64,000 bases of DNA from Alphaproteobacteria bacterium. GTDB taxonomy: Bacteria > Pseudomonadota > Alphaproteobacteria > Rhodobacterales > Rhodobacteraceae. The stretch is from NCBI GenBank assembly GCA_030148665.1, contig JASBSZ010000015.1, positions 123,344 through 187,343 of the forward strand, given 5' to 3'. The notes under the pieces were generated by a model. The model was not told where the DNA came from. It worked only from the letters and a program-made list of their open reading frames with translations, and searched no databases. Of the stretch, positions 29,579-38,298 are shown in pieces (the first letter of the stretch is position 1; every line of letters begins with the position of its first letter). The position numbers and the translations under genes are program-made.

Positions 29579-31251
29579 TGGCCCGAGACCGCCTGATCTA
29601 CCTTCCCCTCGGGGGTGCCGGCGAGATCGGCATGAACTGTTACGTCTATGGCTACGGCCCCGAGGGCAACGAGCGACTGATCGTGGTCGATACCGGCGTG
29701 ACCTTCCCCGACATGGACAGCAGCCCCGGCGTCAACCTGATCATGGCCGATGTGGGCTGGTTGATCGAGCGCATCGATCGGGTCGAGGCAATCTTCATCA
29801 CCCATGCGCACGAAGATCATGTCGGCGCGCTGGGCTTGTTGCACGGTCAGCTGGATCTGCCGGTCCATGCGCGCCCATTCACGGCCGCGATTGCCCGTCT
29901 CAAGCTCGAGGAACAGGGCCGCAACCCCGATGTCGTCCACGAGGTCGCCGCATGGCCGGCCAGCGTGCAGGCCGGCCCGTTCAGGGTGGGTTTCATGCCG
30001 GTTGCACATTCGATTCCCGAAAGCTCGGCCCTGGTGATCGACACGCCTGCGGGCCGCATCGTTCATACGGGGGATTTCAAGCTGGACACCGACCCGGTCG
30101 TGGGCGAGCCCTTTGATCCCGACAGCTGGAAGGATGTCGCCAGAAATGGCCTACTGGCGCTGGTCTGCGACAGCACGAATGTCTTTTCGCCGACGCCCGG
30201 GCGATCGGAGTCCACGCTGGCCGGCCCCATCGCCGACCTTGTGCGGGGGGCGTCCGGTCTGGTCGTGGCGACGACCTTTGCCTCGAATGTCGCGCGCCTG
30301 AAAACCCTGGCCCAGGCCGGGGTGGATGCCGGGCGGTCGATCGTGGTGATGGGGCGGGCCATGAAACGGATGATCGCCGTTGCCCAGGCGACGGGTATCC
30401 TGACCGATTTCCCCCCCACCGTCGCGCAGGAGGATGCGCCAAGGATGCCGCGCGACAATCTGATGATCCTGGTGACCGGCAGTCAGGGCGAACGCCGGGC
30501 GGGCTCGGCCCAGCTGGCCAACGGGAAATACAATGGAATCACCCTGCGCGAGGGTGACATGTTCCTCTTCTCATCAAAGACCATCCCGGGAAACGAGGTT
30601 TCGGTCAATCGGATCGTGAACGCCTTTTCCGAAATGGGGGTCGAGGTGGTGGACGACTGCGACGGCCTCTATCATGTGTCGGGCCATGCCAATCGCCCGG
30701 ATCTGGAAACGCTCCATGATCTGCTGCGTCCGCGTTTTCTGGTGCCCATGCATGGCGAACACAGGCATCTGCGGGAACATGCCCGCATTGCGGCCGACAA
30801 GGGGATCTCGTCGGTCATCGCGCCAAACGGCGCCATGGTCGAGCTGACCGGAAACGCTCCGCGCGTTGTCGAACATGTCGAATCCGGCCGGCGCTATCTG
30901 GACGGCAATGTGCTGATCGGGGCGCTCGATGGTATCGTGCGCGACCGGATTCGCATGGCGTTGAATGGCCATGTCGCCGTCAGCATGGTCATCGACGAGG
31001 ACGACGAGCCCCTGGGGGGCGTCTGGGTCGAGACCCACGGCCTGCCCGATCCCGCGGGAAGGGAACATTCCCTGGCCGAGCTGATGGAAGAGGGGATCGA
31101 ATATCAGTTGCAGCGCGCGGGCGATCACGTGATGACCTCGGACGATGCACTGGAAGAACTGATCACCCGCGCCGTGCGCAAGATCGGTCAGGAACTGGTC
31201 GGCAAACGGCCCGAATGCCGGGTGATGATCAACCGCCTTGTCGGGGGTTGA
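29578..31251 (+). CDS. rnj: ribonuclease J
   Basis: The 557-residue metallo-beta-lactamase/beta-CASP nuclease has the zinc motif THAHEDHVGAL near residue 75, a further VHTGDFKLD motif, and the beta-CASP segment ending GHANRPDLETLHDLLRPRFLVPMHGEHRHLREHA. It matures and degrades RNA with 5' exo- and endonuclease activity. The order nuoN-birA-coaX-rnj is common in alphaproteobacteria. The gene ends against the inverted-repeat hairpin at 31264-31371. Confidence 0.95.
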   Translation: MARDRLIYLPLGGAGEIGMNCYVYGYGPEGNERLIVVDTGVTFPDMDSSPGVNLIMADVGWLIERIDRVEAIFITHAHEDHVGALGLLHGQLDLPVHARPFTAAIARLKLEEQGRNPDVVHEVAAWPASVQAGPFRVGFMPVAHSIPESSALVIDTPAGRIVHTGDFKLDTDPVVGEPFDPDSWKDVARNGLLALVCDSTNVFSPTPGRSESTLAGPIADLVRGASGLVVATTFASNVARLKTLAQAGVDAGRSIVVMGRAMKRMIAVAQATGILTDFPPTVAQEDAPRMPRDNLMILVTGSQGERRAGSAQLANGKYNGITLREGDMFLFSSKTIPGNEVSVNRIVNAFSEMGVEVVDDCDGLYHVSGHANRPDLETLHDLLRPRFLVPMHGEHRHLREHARIAADKGISSVIAPNGAMVELTGNAPRVVEHVESGRRYLDGNVLIGALDGIVRDRIRMALNGHVAVSMVIDEDDEPLGGVWVETHGLPDPAGREHSLAELMEEGIEYQLQRAGDHVMTSDDALEELITRAVRKIGQELVGKRPECRVMINRLVGG

Positions 31252-31263
31252 TCGGGGCCCGGC

Positions 31264-31371
31264 CTTCTTCTTTGTTCAAATACTCTCGGGGGCGCGGGGG
31301 CAGACAGCCCCCGCATGCCGCATCCTGTTATTGCGGATGCCTCCGGCGGGAGTATTGGGGCAAAGAAGAAG
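31264..31371. repeat. paired dispersed repeats forming a long hairpin between convergent genes
   Basis: The left arm (31264-31286, CTTCTTCTTTGTTCAAATAC and on) and the right arm (31339-31371, ending CAAAGAAGAAG) are inverted copies of the 33-bp repeat. Between them a second stem, GCGGGGGC (31294-31301) with GCCCCCGC (31307-31314), encloses a 5-base loop. The structure fills the gap between rnj and the convergent helicase gene. It may end transcription from both sides or protect 3' ends. Confidence 0.7.
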
Positions 31372-31387
31372 CCCTTGCCGCGTGATC

Positions 31388-32791
31388 TCAGAAGTTGCGT
31401 TGCAGGAAGGCGGGCACATGGTCGCCCATGCCGACGACGGGCCCTTTGTCGCGTCGGTCGTCCTTGCGGCCACGCGACTTGTCGCGCGGGTTCCGTTCGG
31501 CCTTTTTCTCGGAAGGCTTGCTTTCGGCCGTCCGGTCCTTGGCCGGCCTTGAGCGCTCGCGCCGGGGTTTTGCGGGCTTGGTGTCGCCCTCTGGCGCAGC
31601 TTTTTCGCGCGCCGGTGCGGTTTCGGCCTTTTTCATGCCGACGATTTCGGGGACTTCCATGCGGGGGATCGGTTGCTTGACCAGGTCCTCGATCATGGAA
31701 AGATATTTTTCCTCGGCACCCTGGCACAGCGTGATCGCCTTGCCTTTCTTGCCGGCGCGTCCGGTGCGGCCGATTCGATGGACGTAATCCTCGGGATGGG
31801 TGGGGACGTCGTAGTTGAAAACATGGCTGACATTGGGGATATCCAACCCGCGTGCCGCCACATCCGAGGCGATGAGGAACTTTATCTCGCCATCGCGAAA
31901 CCCGTTCAGGGTTTTGGTTCGCAGGCTCTGTTCCAGGTCGCCGTGGATCGGGGCTGCGTCGAATCCGTGTTTCTTCAATGACTTGGCGACAATATCGACG
32001 TCAACCTTGCGGTTGCAGAAGATGATACCGTTTTTCAGCCTGTCGCCCTCGGCCCGAAAGATCGCGCGCAGGATCTCGCGCTTTTCCTTGGCTGCCCGGT
32101 CCTTGCGGGACGCCTTGAAGATGCAGACGGCCTGTTCGATGGTTTCCGAGGTGGTTGCCTGGCGCGCGACCTCGACCCGCACCGGGTTGAACAGGAACTC
32201 CTGGGTGATGCGGGTGATTTCGGGGGCCATGGTCGCGCTGAAGAACAGCGTCTGGCGGGTAAAGGGGGTGAGCTTGAAGATCTTTTCGATATCTGGGATG
32301 AAACCCATGTCGAGCATGCGGTCGGCCTCGTCCACCACCATGATCTGGACACCGTTCAGCATCAGCTTGCCACGCTCGAAATGGTCGAGCAGCCTTCCCG
32401 GCGTCGCGATCAGTACATCGACGCCGCGGTCGATCAGGCGTTCCTGTTCCTTGAAACTGACACCGCCGATCAGCAGGGCCATGGTCAGCTTGGTGTGTCT
32501 GGCGTAGATTTCGAAATTTTCGGAAACCTGCGCGGCCAGTTCACGCGTGGGCGCAAGCACCAGCGAGCGCGGCATGCGCGCCTTGGCCCGCCCCTTGCCC
32601 AGCATGGTGATCATGGGCAGGACAAAGCTGGCGGTCTTGCCTGTCCCGGTCTGTGCGATACCCAGTACGTCACGCCCCTGCAGGGCATGCGGAATGGCCT
32701 GGGCCTGGATCGGGGTGGGTGTCTCATAGCCCGCTTCTTCAACGGCTTTCAGTACCCTCGGGTCAAGCTCAAGGTCTGCGAATTTTGTCAT
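31388..32791 (-). CDS. DEAD-box ATP-dependent RNA helicase (RhlE-like)
   Basis: The 467-residue protein has the full helicase core in residues 1-370. The motifs are a Q motif (TPIQAQAIPHAL), AQTGTGKT, PTRELAAQ, VDEADRML, SAT and HRIGRTGRAG. A Lys/Arg/Glu-rich, low-complexity tail of about 90 residues follows and would bind RNA. Such proteins unwind structured RNA in ribosome assembly or mRNA decay, often at low temperature. RhlE is the closest group by overall layout, but the paralogue cannot be fixed from sequence alone. Confidence 0.92.
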   Translation of the reverse strand: MTKFADLELDPRVLKAVEEAGYETPTPIQAQAIPHALQGRDVLGIAQTGTGKTASFVLPMITMLGKGRAKARMPRSLVLAPTRELAAQVSENFEIYARHTKLTMALLIGGVSFKEQERLIDRGVDVLIATPGRLLDHFERGKLMLNGVQIMVVDEADRMLDMGFIPDIEKIFKLTPFTRQTLFFSATMAPEITRITQEFLFNPVRVEVARQATTSETIEQAVCIFKASRKDRAAKEKREILRAIFRAEGDRLKNGIIFCNRKVDVDIVAKSLKKHGFDAAPIHGDLEQSLRTKTLNGFRDGEIKFLIASDVAARGLDIPNVSHVFNYDVPTHPEDYVHRIGRTGRAGKKGKAITLCQGAEEKYLSMIEDLVKQPIPRMEVPEIVGMKKAETAPAREKAAPEGDTKPAKPRRERSRPAKDRTAESKPSEKKAERNPRDKSRGRKDDRRDKGPVVGMGDHVPAFLQRNF

Positions 32792-33156
32792 CTGGTCCCG
32801 TCTGTTGCGGCGATTCTGTTGAGCAGGGTCATGGGCGGCAATATATGCCGCGAATTCGCGCGGGCTCGTGTCGCATTACCTATGGAAAAAAGGCGCAAAG
32901 GTCAACGTGACAAGTTGTTGTTCGAACAATCTGCCGGTAATATGTGTCATTGTTGCGTAATGGTTAACATTCTTTGCCGATTACCCAAGGAATTGTGGCT
33001 TTGTTGCAATGATTCGCACGGCCGGGGCCCCCGGTCAGGCCGGGTTGGCAATGCCAGCGCGGGCGATTGCCGGGATCGGGCAGATTTGCGTGGCCAGCGC
33101 TTGCGATGATTTGCTATGATCCACACCTGCAGGCAAAACATATCGAGAGTTTCATC
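32792..33156. other. 365-base divergent intergenic region
   Basis: It separates the helicase gene (minus strand) from the PepSY-type gene (plus strand) and must contain promoters for both. No gene is apparent. An AT-richer block at about 32880-33010 includes the perfect 12-bp palindrome TTGTTCGAACAA (32918-32929), a possible operator. A long leader for the helicase is possible, as for other cold-regulated helicases, but no riboswitch-like fold is evident. Confidence 0.5.
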
Positions 33157-33774
33157 ATGATCAGGATCATTTCGGCGCTGCATGGCTGGCTGGGCCTTGT
33201 CGTCCTGCCCTGGGTCATTCTTCTGGGGCTGACGGGCATCTACCTGAATCACAGCGACTATTTTCTGCGTTTCCTGCCCCAGGGCAGCTATGACAAGGCG
33301 CGTTTCGACAGCTATCCCGACCCGGTGAGGCTGGATCAGGCCGGGGCGCAGGCTCTTGCCCAGCGCGTGCTTCCGGGGGTGACGTTGCGCCCGCGCGCCG
33401 ACAATGTCTATCACGGGCGCAGGGTGGCCATGTTCGACGCCCCCAGGGCGCGGGTGATCGTGGCGCTGGATACGGGGCATTTCTGGGTCAAGACGCCGTT
33501 TGTACGCAAGACCTATGATCCGGCGGGAAAGCTGCTGGATCGCAAGATCTACTGGAGCTCGCTGTTGCGCTATCTTCATGTTCGTGGCTGGTTCAATGCC
33601 GCCTTCGGCACATGGTTTTCCGATCTGGCGGCCGGCATGATGGTTCTCTTTGGCCTCAGCGGGGTCGTGCTGCTGTTTTCACGCGGTCGCGGTACAGGCG
33701 GGAATGCGGGCGGAAAGGTGCAGATCAGGCGTCGCAACATCCCCCGCCCCAAGAGGATCACGCTGAAGGACTGA
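33157..33774 (+). CDS. PepSY-associated membrane protein
   Basis: The 205-residue protein has an N-terminal transmembrane helix with the HGWLGLVVLPWVILLGLTGIYLN pattern. A periplasmic PepSY-like domain (about 40-150) and a second helix (MMVLFGLSGVVLLFSRGRG) precede a basic cytoplasmic tail. This is a short PepSY-TM protein. Longer relatives are found with iron or siderophore uptake and may act as inner-membrane reductases. I do not see the histidine pattern needed to claim heme binding beyond a few residues. ATG 33157 follows GAGAG, while a longer N-terminal version from 33103 is less likely. Confidence 0.75.
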   Translation: MIRIISALHGWLGLVVLPWVILLGLTGIYLNHSDYFLRFLPQGSYDKARFDSYPDPVRLDQAGAQALAQRVLPGVTLRPRADNVYHGRRVAMFDAPRARVIVALDTGHFWVKTPFVRKTYDPAGKLLDRKIYWSSLLRYLHVRGWFNAAFGTWFSDLAAGMMVLFGLSGVVLLFSRGRGTGGNAGGKVQIRRRNIPRPKRITLKD

Positions 33775-33791
33775 GTCCGCTTGTGTGCGGT

Positions 33792-34499
33792 TTACAGGGC
33801 GACGTTCCAGGGTTCGGATTCGTCCTCGTTCGCGCGTGCGCGCAGCGCCCTGACGTCGGCGATCAGCGCGTGGTTCTTGCGGATGGTCACGCCGTGGTTC
33901 CTGAGGCGCGAAAAGATGCGGGACAGGCTTTCGGGTTTCAGGCCGAGGCGGCCGGCGATCAGGACCTTGTCATAGGGCAGGGTCACGGTACAGGTTCCCT
34001 CGTCAACCGGGCACAGGGCAAGCAGGAATTCCGCGACCCTCTGCTCGCCGCTATGGGCCTTGAGCTGTTCGACCTGAGAGATCAGCGAATGAAGGTGGTG
34101 AAAGGTCGAGGCCAGCATCGACATCGCCGTCTCGGGGTTTTCCCGCACCAGGGCGAACAGGGCGCGCGTCGGGATCTGCATCAGGCGGCTTTCGGTCGCG
34201 GCCTCGGCGGATACGGGGTAGCTGTCATTCTGCAGTGCCGCGGCCTCGCCAAAGCTCTGACCGCGGGTAAAGACATTGACCACCGCCTCGGCGCCGTTGG
34301 GTGAAACGCGATACAGCTTGATCCAGCCGCTGAGCACGACATGGATGGCCTGTGCCGCTTCGCCCTGCATGAAGACGGTCTCGCCACGGCGAAAGTTGCG
34401 TGTCGTCGATTCCCGGGCCAGCCGATCGATGGCATCCTCGGGCATGTTGCGCAGCAAGAGGGATTGCCGGGCGATCTCTTTCAGGTTGCTGTCGATCAT
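33792..34499 (-). CDS. Crp/Fnr family transcriptional regulator
   Basis: The 235-residue protein has an N-terminal cyclic-nucleotide-binding-type beta barrel (FMQGEAAQAIHVVLSGWIKLYR), a long dimerisation helix and a C-terminal winged helix. The recognition helix LIAGRLGLKPESLSRIFSRLRNHG ends the DNA-binding part. It lacks the N-terminal cysteines of oxygen-sensing FNR and the full cAMP-pocket Arg/Ser pattern, so a DNR/NNR- or FixK-like or orphan Crp type is more probable; the signal is unknown. Start 34499 has GGAGG eight bases upstream. An in-frame ATG at 34562 would add 21 residues. It converges on the PepSY gene with only 17 bases between them. Confidence 0.88.
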   Translation of the reverse strand: MIDSNLKEIARQSLLLRNMPEDAIDRLARESTTRNFRRGETVFMQGEAAQAIHVVLSGWIKLYRVSPNGAEAVVNVFTRGQSFGEAAALQNDSYPVSAEAATESRLMQIPTRALFALVRENPETAMSMLASTFHHLHSLISQVEQLKAHSGEQRVAEFLLALCPVDEGTCTVTLPYDKVLIAGRLGLKPESLSRIFSRLRNHGVTIRKNHALIADVRALRARANEDESEPWNVAL

Positions 34500-34699
34500 C
34501 CTGGGGTCCTCCGGTGCCGGGGCCTTGCGGTGGCCAGATTGCGCCTTGCGGGAATGGGGCATGGGTCCTTTTCGTGGCCACTGTTATGCCAGCAAGGCGC
34601 CCTTCAGACCAGTGGTGAAAAGGCCGCGGTCGGGTTCTTTTTCGCGTGTACGGGGATCTTGCTACGATATGGCGGCATGGCGAGCGCCGCGGCCGGGGC

Positions 34700-34735
34700 G
34701 CGGGTCGCAGGGGCTGACTGGCCCTTGCGACCCGC
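34700..34735. terminator. 10-bp stem-loop downstream of the Hint gene
   Basis: GCGGGTCGCA (34700-34709) pairs perfectly with TGCGACCCGC (34726-34735), and an inner GGGC/GCCC extends the fold. It lies just past the stop of the minus-strand Hint gene. There is no U-tract, so it may be a stabilising 3' hairpin or a Rho-assisted end. Confidence 0.4.
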
Positions 34736-34743
34736 TGGGGGGA

Positions 34744-35781
34744 CTACCGAAACCCCACTTGCCGCAGCAGGGCCACGGCTTCGTAGGATTTCAGCGACAT
34801 TCGGCTTGCGACAGCCGAAACCTGTGGGCGTTCCTCGATCTCGGGGAACAGTTCGATGATTTCGGCGCGGCTTTCCTCGGCCAGCGAATCCAGCGTCGTG
34901 CGGTTGATGTGCAGGCTTTCCGAGGGGATGCCCTCGGAATAGATGATCTCGTGATTGTCGAAAAGGATGTGGAAATATTCGACCACGCCCCCCTCGCGGC
35001 GATAGATCGTGTCGTCATTGACCAGATCGCGCGCCTTGACCAGTACCTCGTGGCTGCCCAGCATCACCTCGGCCCGCCAATCGGCGATCAGCAGCCGATG
35101 TTGCGGGCTGACGATCAGATCGGAATGGTTGCCCAGGGCGCCGCTCGTGATCACGATCGGGGCCAGATGCCCGTGGGCCGGGGCCACGCGTCCGCCCACC
35201 CAGCGCACCGGTTGCGGGCCGTTGTCGCGGGTCTGCACCATGTCGCCCTCGACCAGGGTCTCGACGGGCTTTTCGCTGCCGTCGGCCATGCGGATCAGGG
35301 TGCCGCGGGCAAAGCAGACGCAGGTATAGTCGGAATAGCTGAACGAGCCGGGATCTTCGTCGGCCTTGATGAGGGTATATTCCATGTCCGGCACAAGAGG
35401 CGTCAGCGGCAGGAACCAGCCCGGTTGATCGCCCTCGCCCGCCAGCATCAGGACCTCGACCGTGCGGCCGTCCTCACCCATGAAGGTCAGTCGGCTGTCC
35501 AGGTTGACGTCACGCCCGAGAACGCCGATCCCGGCCTCGCTGTCCGGCCCCAGGTCGTGGGTCTGGTCGTGCGTCCCGGCGTCGCCTTTTTCGGGCACCA
35601 GCAGATCACCTGCCTGTGCGTCCGAGGAAAAGACATAGGTATCACCCGGAAATGAATCGCCGGCGCCAGCGACGGTTTCGCCCGCGTTGACGCCCGTTTG
35701 AACGACCAGGGCCTCGCGCCCGTAGACGTTGCAGATCTGCAGATCGTCATCCCCACCCGCGTGATGTTCGCTGCCTGTCAT
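34744..35781 (-). CDS. stand-alone Hint (hedgehog/intein-like) domain protein
   Basis: The 345-residue protein has an N-terminal Gly/Asp-rich region (1-145), possibly a calcium-type or adhesin-like head. A Hint domain then starts at the CFARGTLIRMADG motif. The conserved nucleophile Cys, the VETLVEGDMVQT turn and the later SPQHRLLI segment with its His are typical of the bacterial Hint_2 family common in Rhodobacteraceae. Such domains can cleave their own N-terminal peptide bond. I see no C-terminal intein Asn motif, so splicing is unlikely. No signal peptide is evident. The biological role is not known. Confidence 0.82.
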   Translation of the reverse strand: MTGSEHHAGGDDDLQICNVYGREALVVQTGVNAGETVAGAGDSFPGDTYVFSSDAQAGDLLVPEKGDAGTHDQTHDLGPDSEAGIGVLGRDVNLDSRLTFMGEDGRTVEVLMLAGEGDQPGWFLPLTPLVPDMEYTLIKADEDPGSFSYSDYTCVCFARGTLIRMADGSEKPVETLVEGDMVQTRDNGPQPVRWVGGRVAPAHGHLAPIVITSGALGNHSDLIVSPQHRLLIADWRAEVMLGSHEVLVKARDLVNDDTIYRREGGVVEYFHILFDNHEIIYSEGIPSESLHINRTTLDSLAEESRAEIIELFPEIEERPQVSAVASRMSLKSYEAVALLRQVGFR

Positions 35782-36238
35782 GTCAGAAAAACCCGACCAT
35801 GTTGTGAGAATGGCAATGCCCGTTCGGTAGCACCAAGACGTGCCGACCTAGGCAATCCCCACCGCCATGGTTGATACGGACAATATGGCAAATGCGGAAA
35901 AAAGTCAATAAATCCGAGTATTTCGCGGCAAGTTTCGGGCATTGTTCACGCATGCCTGACAAAGCATATCTGTTGGGGTGCATCGTTGACGATCCTTGCC
36001 TCAATAGCCCCCGATATGGTCGTGGATAACGCAAAACCGGTTGCCATTCGGTTGACGACCTTGCAGGTGGCACGTCGATTCCGCCCGGTTTCGATACAAT
36101 GAAATCCGTTTGCCGGAACGATTCGCCGCCATTTGCGTGCGCCTTGAATCGTGCCCTGATCGGGCACGCGCCACCTTGACCTTGCGAGGCCGAAAGGCCA
36201 CCCTTGCGAGGCAACGCGATCATGGAGATTTTGTTCGA
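35782..36238. other. 457-base divergent intergenic region
   Basis: It lies between the Hint gene (minus) and the SDR gene (plus). No convincing gene was found on either strand. A direct repeat CTTGCGAGGC occurs at about 36181-36190 and 36203-36212, 22 bases apart. TTGACC overlaps the first copy, giving a possible regulatory site for the SDR gene. AT-richer sequence at about 35880-35930 may hold the Hint promoter. Confidence 0.45.
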
Positions 36239-37018
36239 ATGGATCTGGGACTGACAGGAAAATGGGCAATTGTGTGCGCCAGCTCGCGCGGGCTGGGGTT
36301 GGGCTGTGCGACGGCGCTTGCGCGCGAGGGGGTGAACCTCGTGATGAACGCCCGCACCCCAGGCCCGCTGGAGGAGGCTGCCGAAAATCTGCGCCGTGAA
36401 ACCGGGGTCGAGGTGCGCGCGATTGCCGGCGACATCACCACCGACGCGGGGCGCGACAAGGTGCTGGCCGCCGTCCCGGCCCCGGACATCCTGGTGACCA
36501 ATGCCGGCGGCCCGCCGCCCGGCATGTGGAGCGACTGGGAGCGCGAGGATTTCATCCGGGCACTTGACGCCAACATGCTGGCGCCGATCGCGCTGATCAA
36601 GGCGGTGCTGCCCGGCATGATGGAACGCGGCTGGGGCCGGATCGTGAATATCACCTCGCAGTCGGTGAAATCGCCGATCGCGGTGCTGGGGCTGTCCAAC
36701 AGCGCACGCGCAGGGCTGACCGGCTATGTCGCGGGCACATCGCGACAGGTGGCCGGCAGCGGTGTGACCATCAACAACCTGTTGCCCGGGATTCACGCAA
36801 CCGACCGGGCCGATGCGCTGGATCGCGCCGTGGTCGAGGCCCAGGGCATCACCATGGAAGAGGCCCGCGCGCGCCGTGCCGCCACCATCCCTGCCGGGCG
36901 CTACGGCACGATCGAGGAATTCGGCGCCGCCTGCGCGTGGCTTTGTTCGCAATATGCTGGCTATGTGGTCGGACAGAACATTCTGCTGGACGGTGGGGCC
37001 GTCAACAGCACACTCTGA
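36239..37018 (+). CDS. SDR family oxidoreductase
   Basis: The 259-residue Rossmann-fold enzyme starts at ATG 36239 (MDLGLTGK). The nucleotide loop is ASSRGLGLGCA, followed by NAGG. The catalytic Ser is in NITSQSVKSP, but the usual YxxxK motif is replaced. The segment reads LGLSNSARAGLTGYV, so the catalytic Tyr is Asn or Ser here and the Lys is Arg-like. This pattern is shared by some 3-oxoacyl-ACP reductase-like SDRs of uncertain activity. The C-terminus ends GQNILLDGGAVNSTL, typical of the family. The substrate is unknown. It is probably cytosolic and monocistronic. Confidence 0.85.
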   Translation: MDLGLTGKWAIVCASSRGLGLGCATALAREGVNLVMNARTPGPLEEAAENLRRETGVEVRAIAGDITTDAGRDKVLAAVPAPDILVTNAGGPPPGMWSDWEREDFIRALDANMLAPIALIKAVLPGMMERGWGRIVNITSQSVKSPIAVLGLSNSARAGLTGYVAGTSRQVAGSGVTINNLLPGIHATDRADALDRAVVEAQGITMEEARARRAATIPAGRYGTIEEFGAACAWLCSQYAGYVVGQNILLDGGAVNSTL

Positions 37019-37105
37019 GGCACCGGCGCTCGGGCTTGAACCAGTGCCGGCGGGTTGCTAGATGCAGGGCTGGAACCTGAGTGAAATGCTCAGGTAGAGG
37101 GAGGC

Positions 37106-38257
37106 ATGGGCCGCGTGACCGAGACGACACCACGGCTGGAGCTTGAGTCGATCCGCCGCCTGTTCGATGGCGTGCCGGTGGTTGACGGGGTCTCGTTGCG
37201 TCTGGACTCCGGCCAGGTAACCTGCCTGCTGGGGCCGTCGGGTTGCGGCAAGTCAACCACCTTGCGTATTGCGGCCGGTGTCGATCGCCAGACATCGGGG
37301 CGCGTGATGGTCGATGGCAAGGTCGTGTCCGATGATACGCATCACCTTCCGCCCGAAAGGCGTGCAATCGGGCTGATGTTTCAGGATTTCGCCCTGTTTC
37401 CCCATCTGAGCGTGGCCGACAACGTGGCCTTTGGCCTGCGCGGCATGGGCAAGGCCGACAGGATGGCGCGGGTGAACGAGCTGCTTGAACGTGTCCATCT
37501 GCCGGATGCGGGCGACAAGTTTCCGCATCAATTGTCGGGTGGCGAACAGCAGCGTGTCGCCCTGGCCCGCGCGCTCGCGCCACGTCCGCGCGTGCTGCTG
37601 ATGGACGAACCCTTTTCCGGCCTCGACAACCGCCTGCGCGACGGGATCCGCGATGAAACCCTCGGCCTGCTCAAGGACGAGGGCACCTCGGTCCTGCTGG
37701 TCACCCATGAACCCGACGAGGCCATGCGCATGGCCGATCAGATCGCCCTGATGCGCAACGGGCAGATCATCCAGACCGGCGCGCCCTATAACCTGTACAA
37801 CAACCCGGTCGATCGCGAGGCCGCGGCTTTTTTTTCCGACATCAACGTGATTCACGGTGTGGTGCGCAACGCGCTGACCGAAACCCCCTTTGGCCAGTTC
37901 CTGACGCCGGGGCTGGTGGATGGGGCGGATGTGGAAATCGTCATTCGCCCGCAACACCTGAAGATGGATTTCGACCGCGGCGGCAAGGGGCCGAACCCGA
38001 CGCCGCGCGATGGCGTGCCCGCCCGTGGCACGGTCATGCGCGCGCGTTTCATGGGCAATGAAAGCCTGGTCGAGTTCCGCATGGATTTTGACGGCTCGAA
38101 ACTGAGCGCCACGGTGCCCGGCGTCTTTCTGCCCAAGCCCGGCACGCCGCTATGGCTGACCATCCGGCGCGACCGCTGTTTCGTCTTTCCGTGCAAGAAC
38201 CAGAGCCGCGTTGACGACCCCTATGACCACGAGGCGTTGAAGATCGCCGCCTCCTGA
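37106..38257 (+). CDS. ABC transporter ATP-binding protein with TOBE domain (FbpC/PotA type), orphan
   Basis: The 383-residue ATPase has Walker [12 protein letters not shown], signature LSGGEQQRVALARALA, Walker B VLLMDEPFSGLD and the switch His (LVTHEP) in residues 1-230. A TOBE-type beta domain (about 285-365) regulates such importers. FbpC-like iron or PotA-like polyamine importers have this layout. No permease or binding protein gene lies nearby, so its partners must be encoded elsewhere. AGGGAGG precedes the ATG at 37106. Confidence 0.88.
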   Translation: MGRVTETTPRLELESIRRLFDGVPVVDGVSLRLDSGQVTCLLGPSGCGKSTTLRIAAGVDRQTSGRVMVDGKVVSDDTHHLPPERRAIGLMFQDFALFPHLSVADNVAFGLRGMGKADRMARVNELLERVHLPDAGDKFPHQLSGGEQQRVALARALAPRPRVLLMDEPFSGLDNRLRDGIRDETLGLLKDEGTSVLLVTHEPDEAMRMADQIALMRNGQIIQTGAPYNLYNNPVDREAAAFFSDINVIHGVVRNALTETPFGQFLTPGLVDGADVEIVIRPQHLKMDFDRGGKGPNPTPRDGVPARGTVMRARFMGNESLVEFRMDFDGSKLSATVPGVFLPKPGTPLWLTIRRDRCFVFPCKNQSRVDDPYDHEALKIAAS

Positions 38258-38298
38258 GGGTGCTTGACCCGCCCGCCCCGCGCCGCTAGCAGGCTGTC

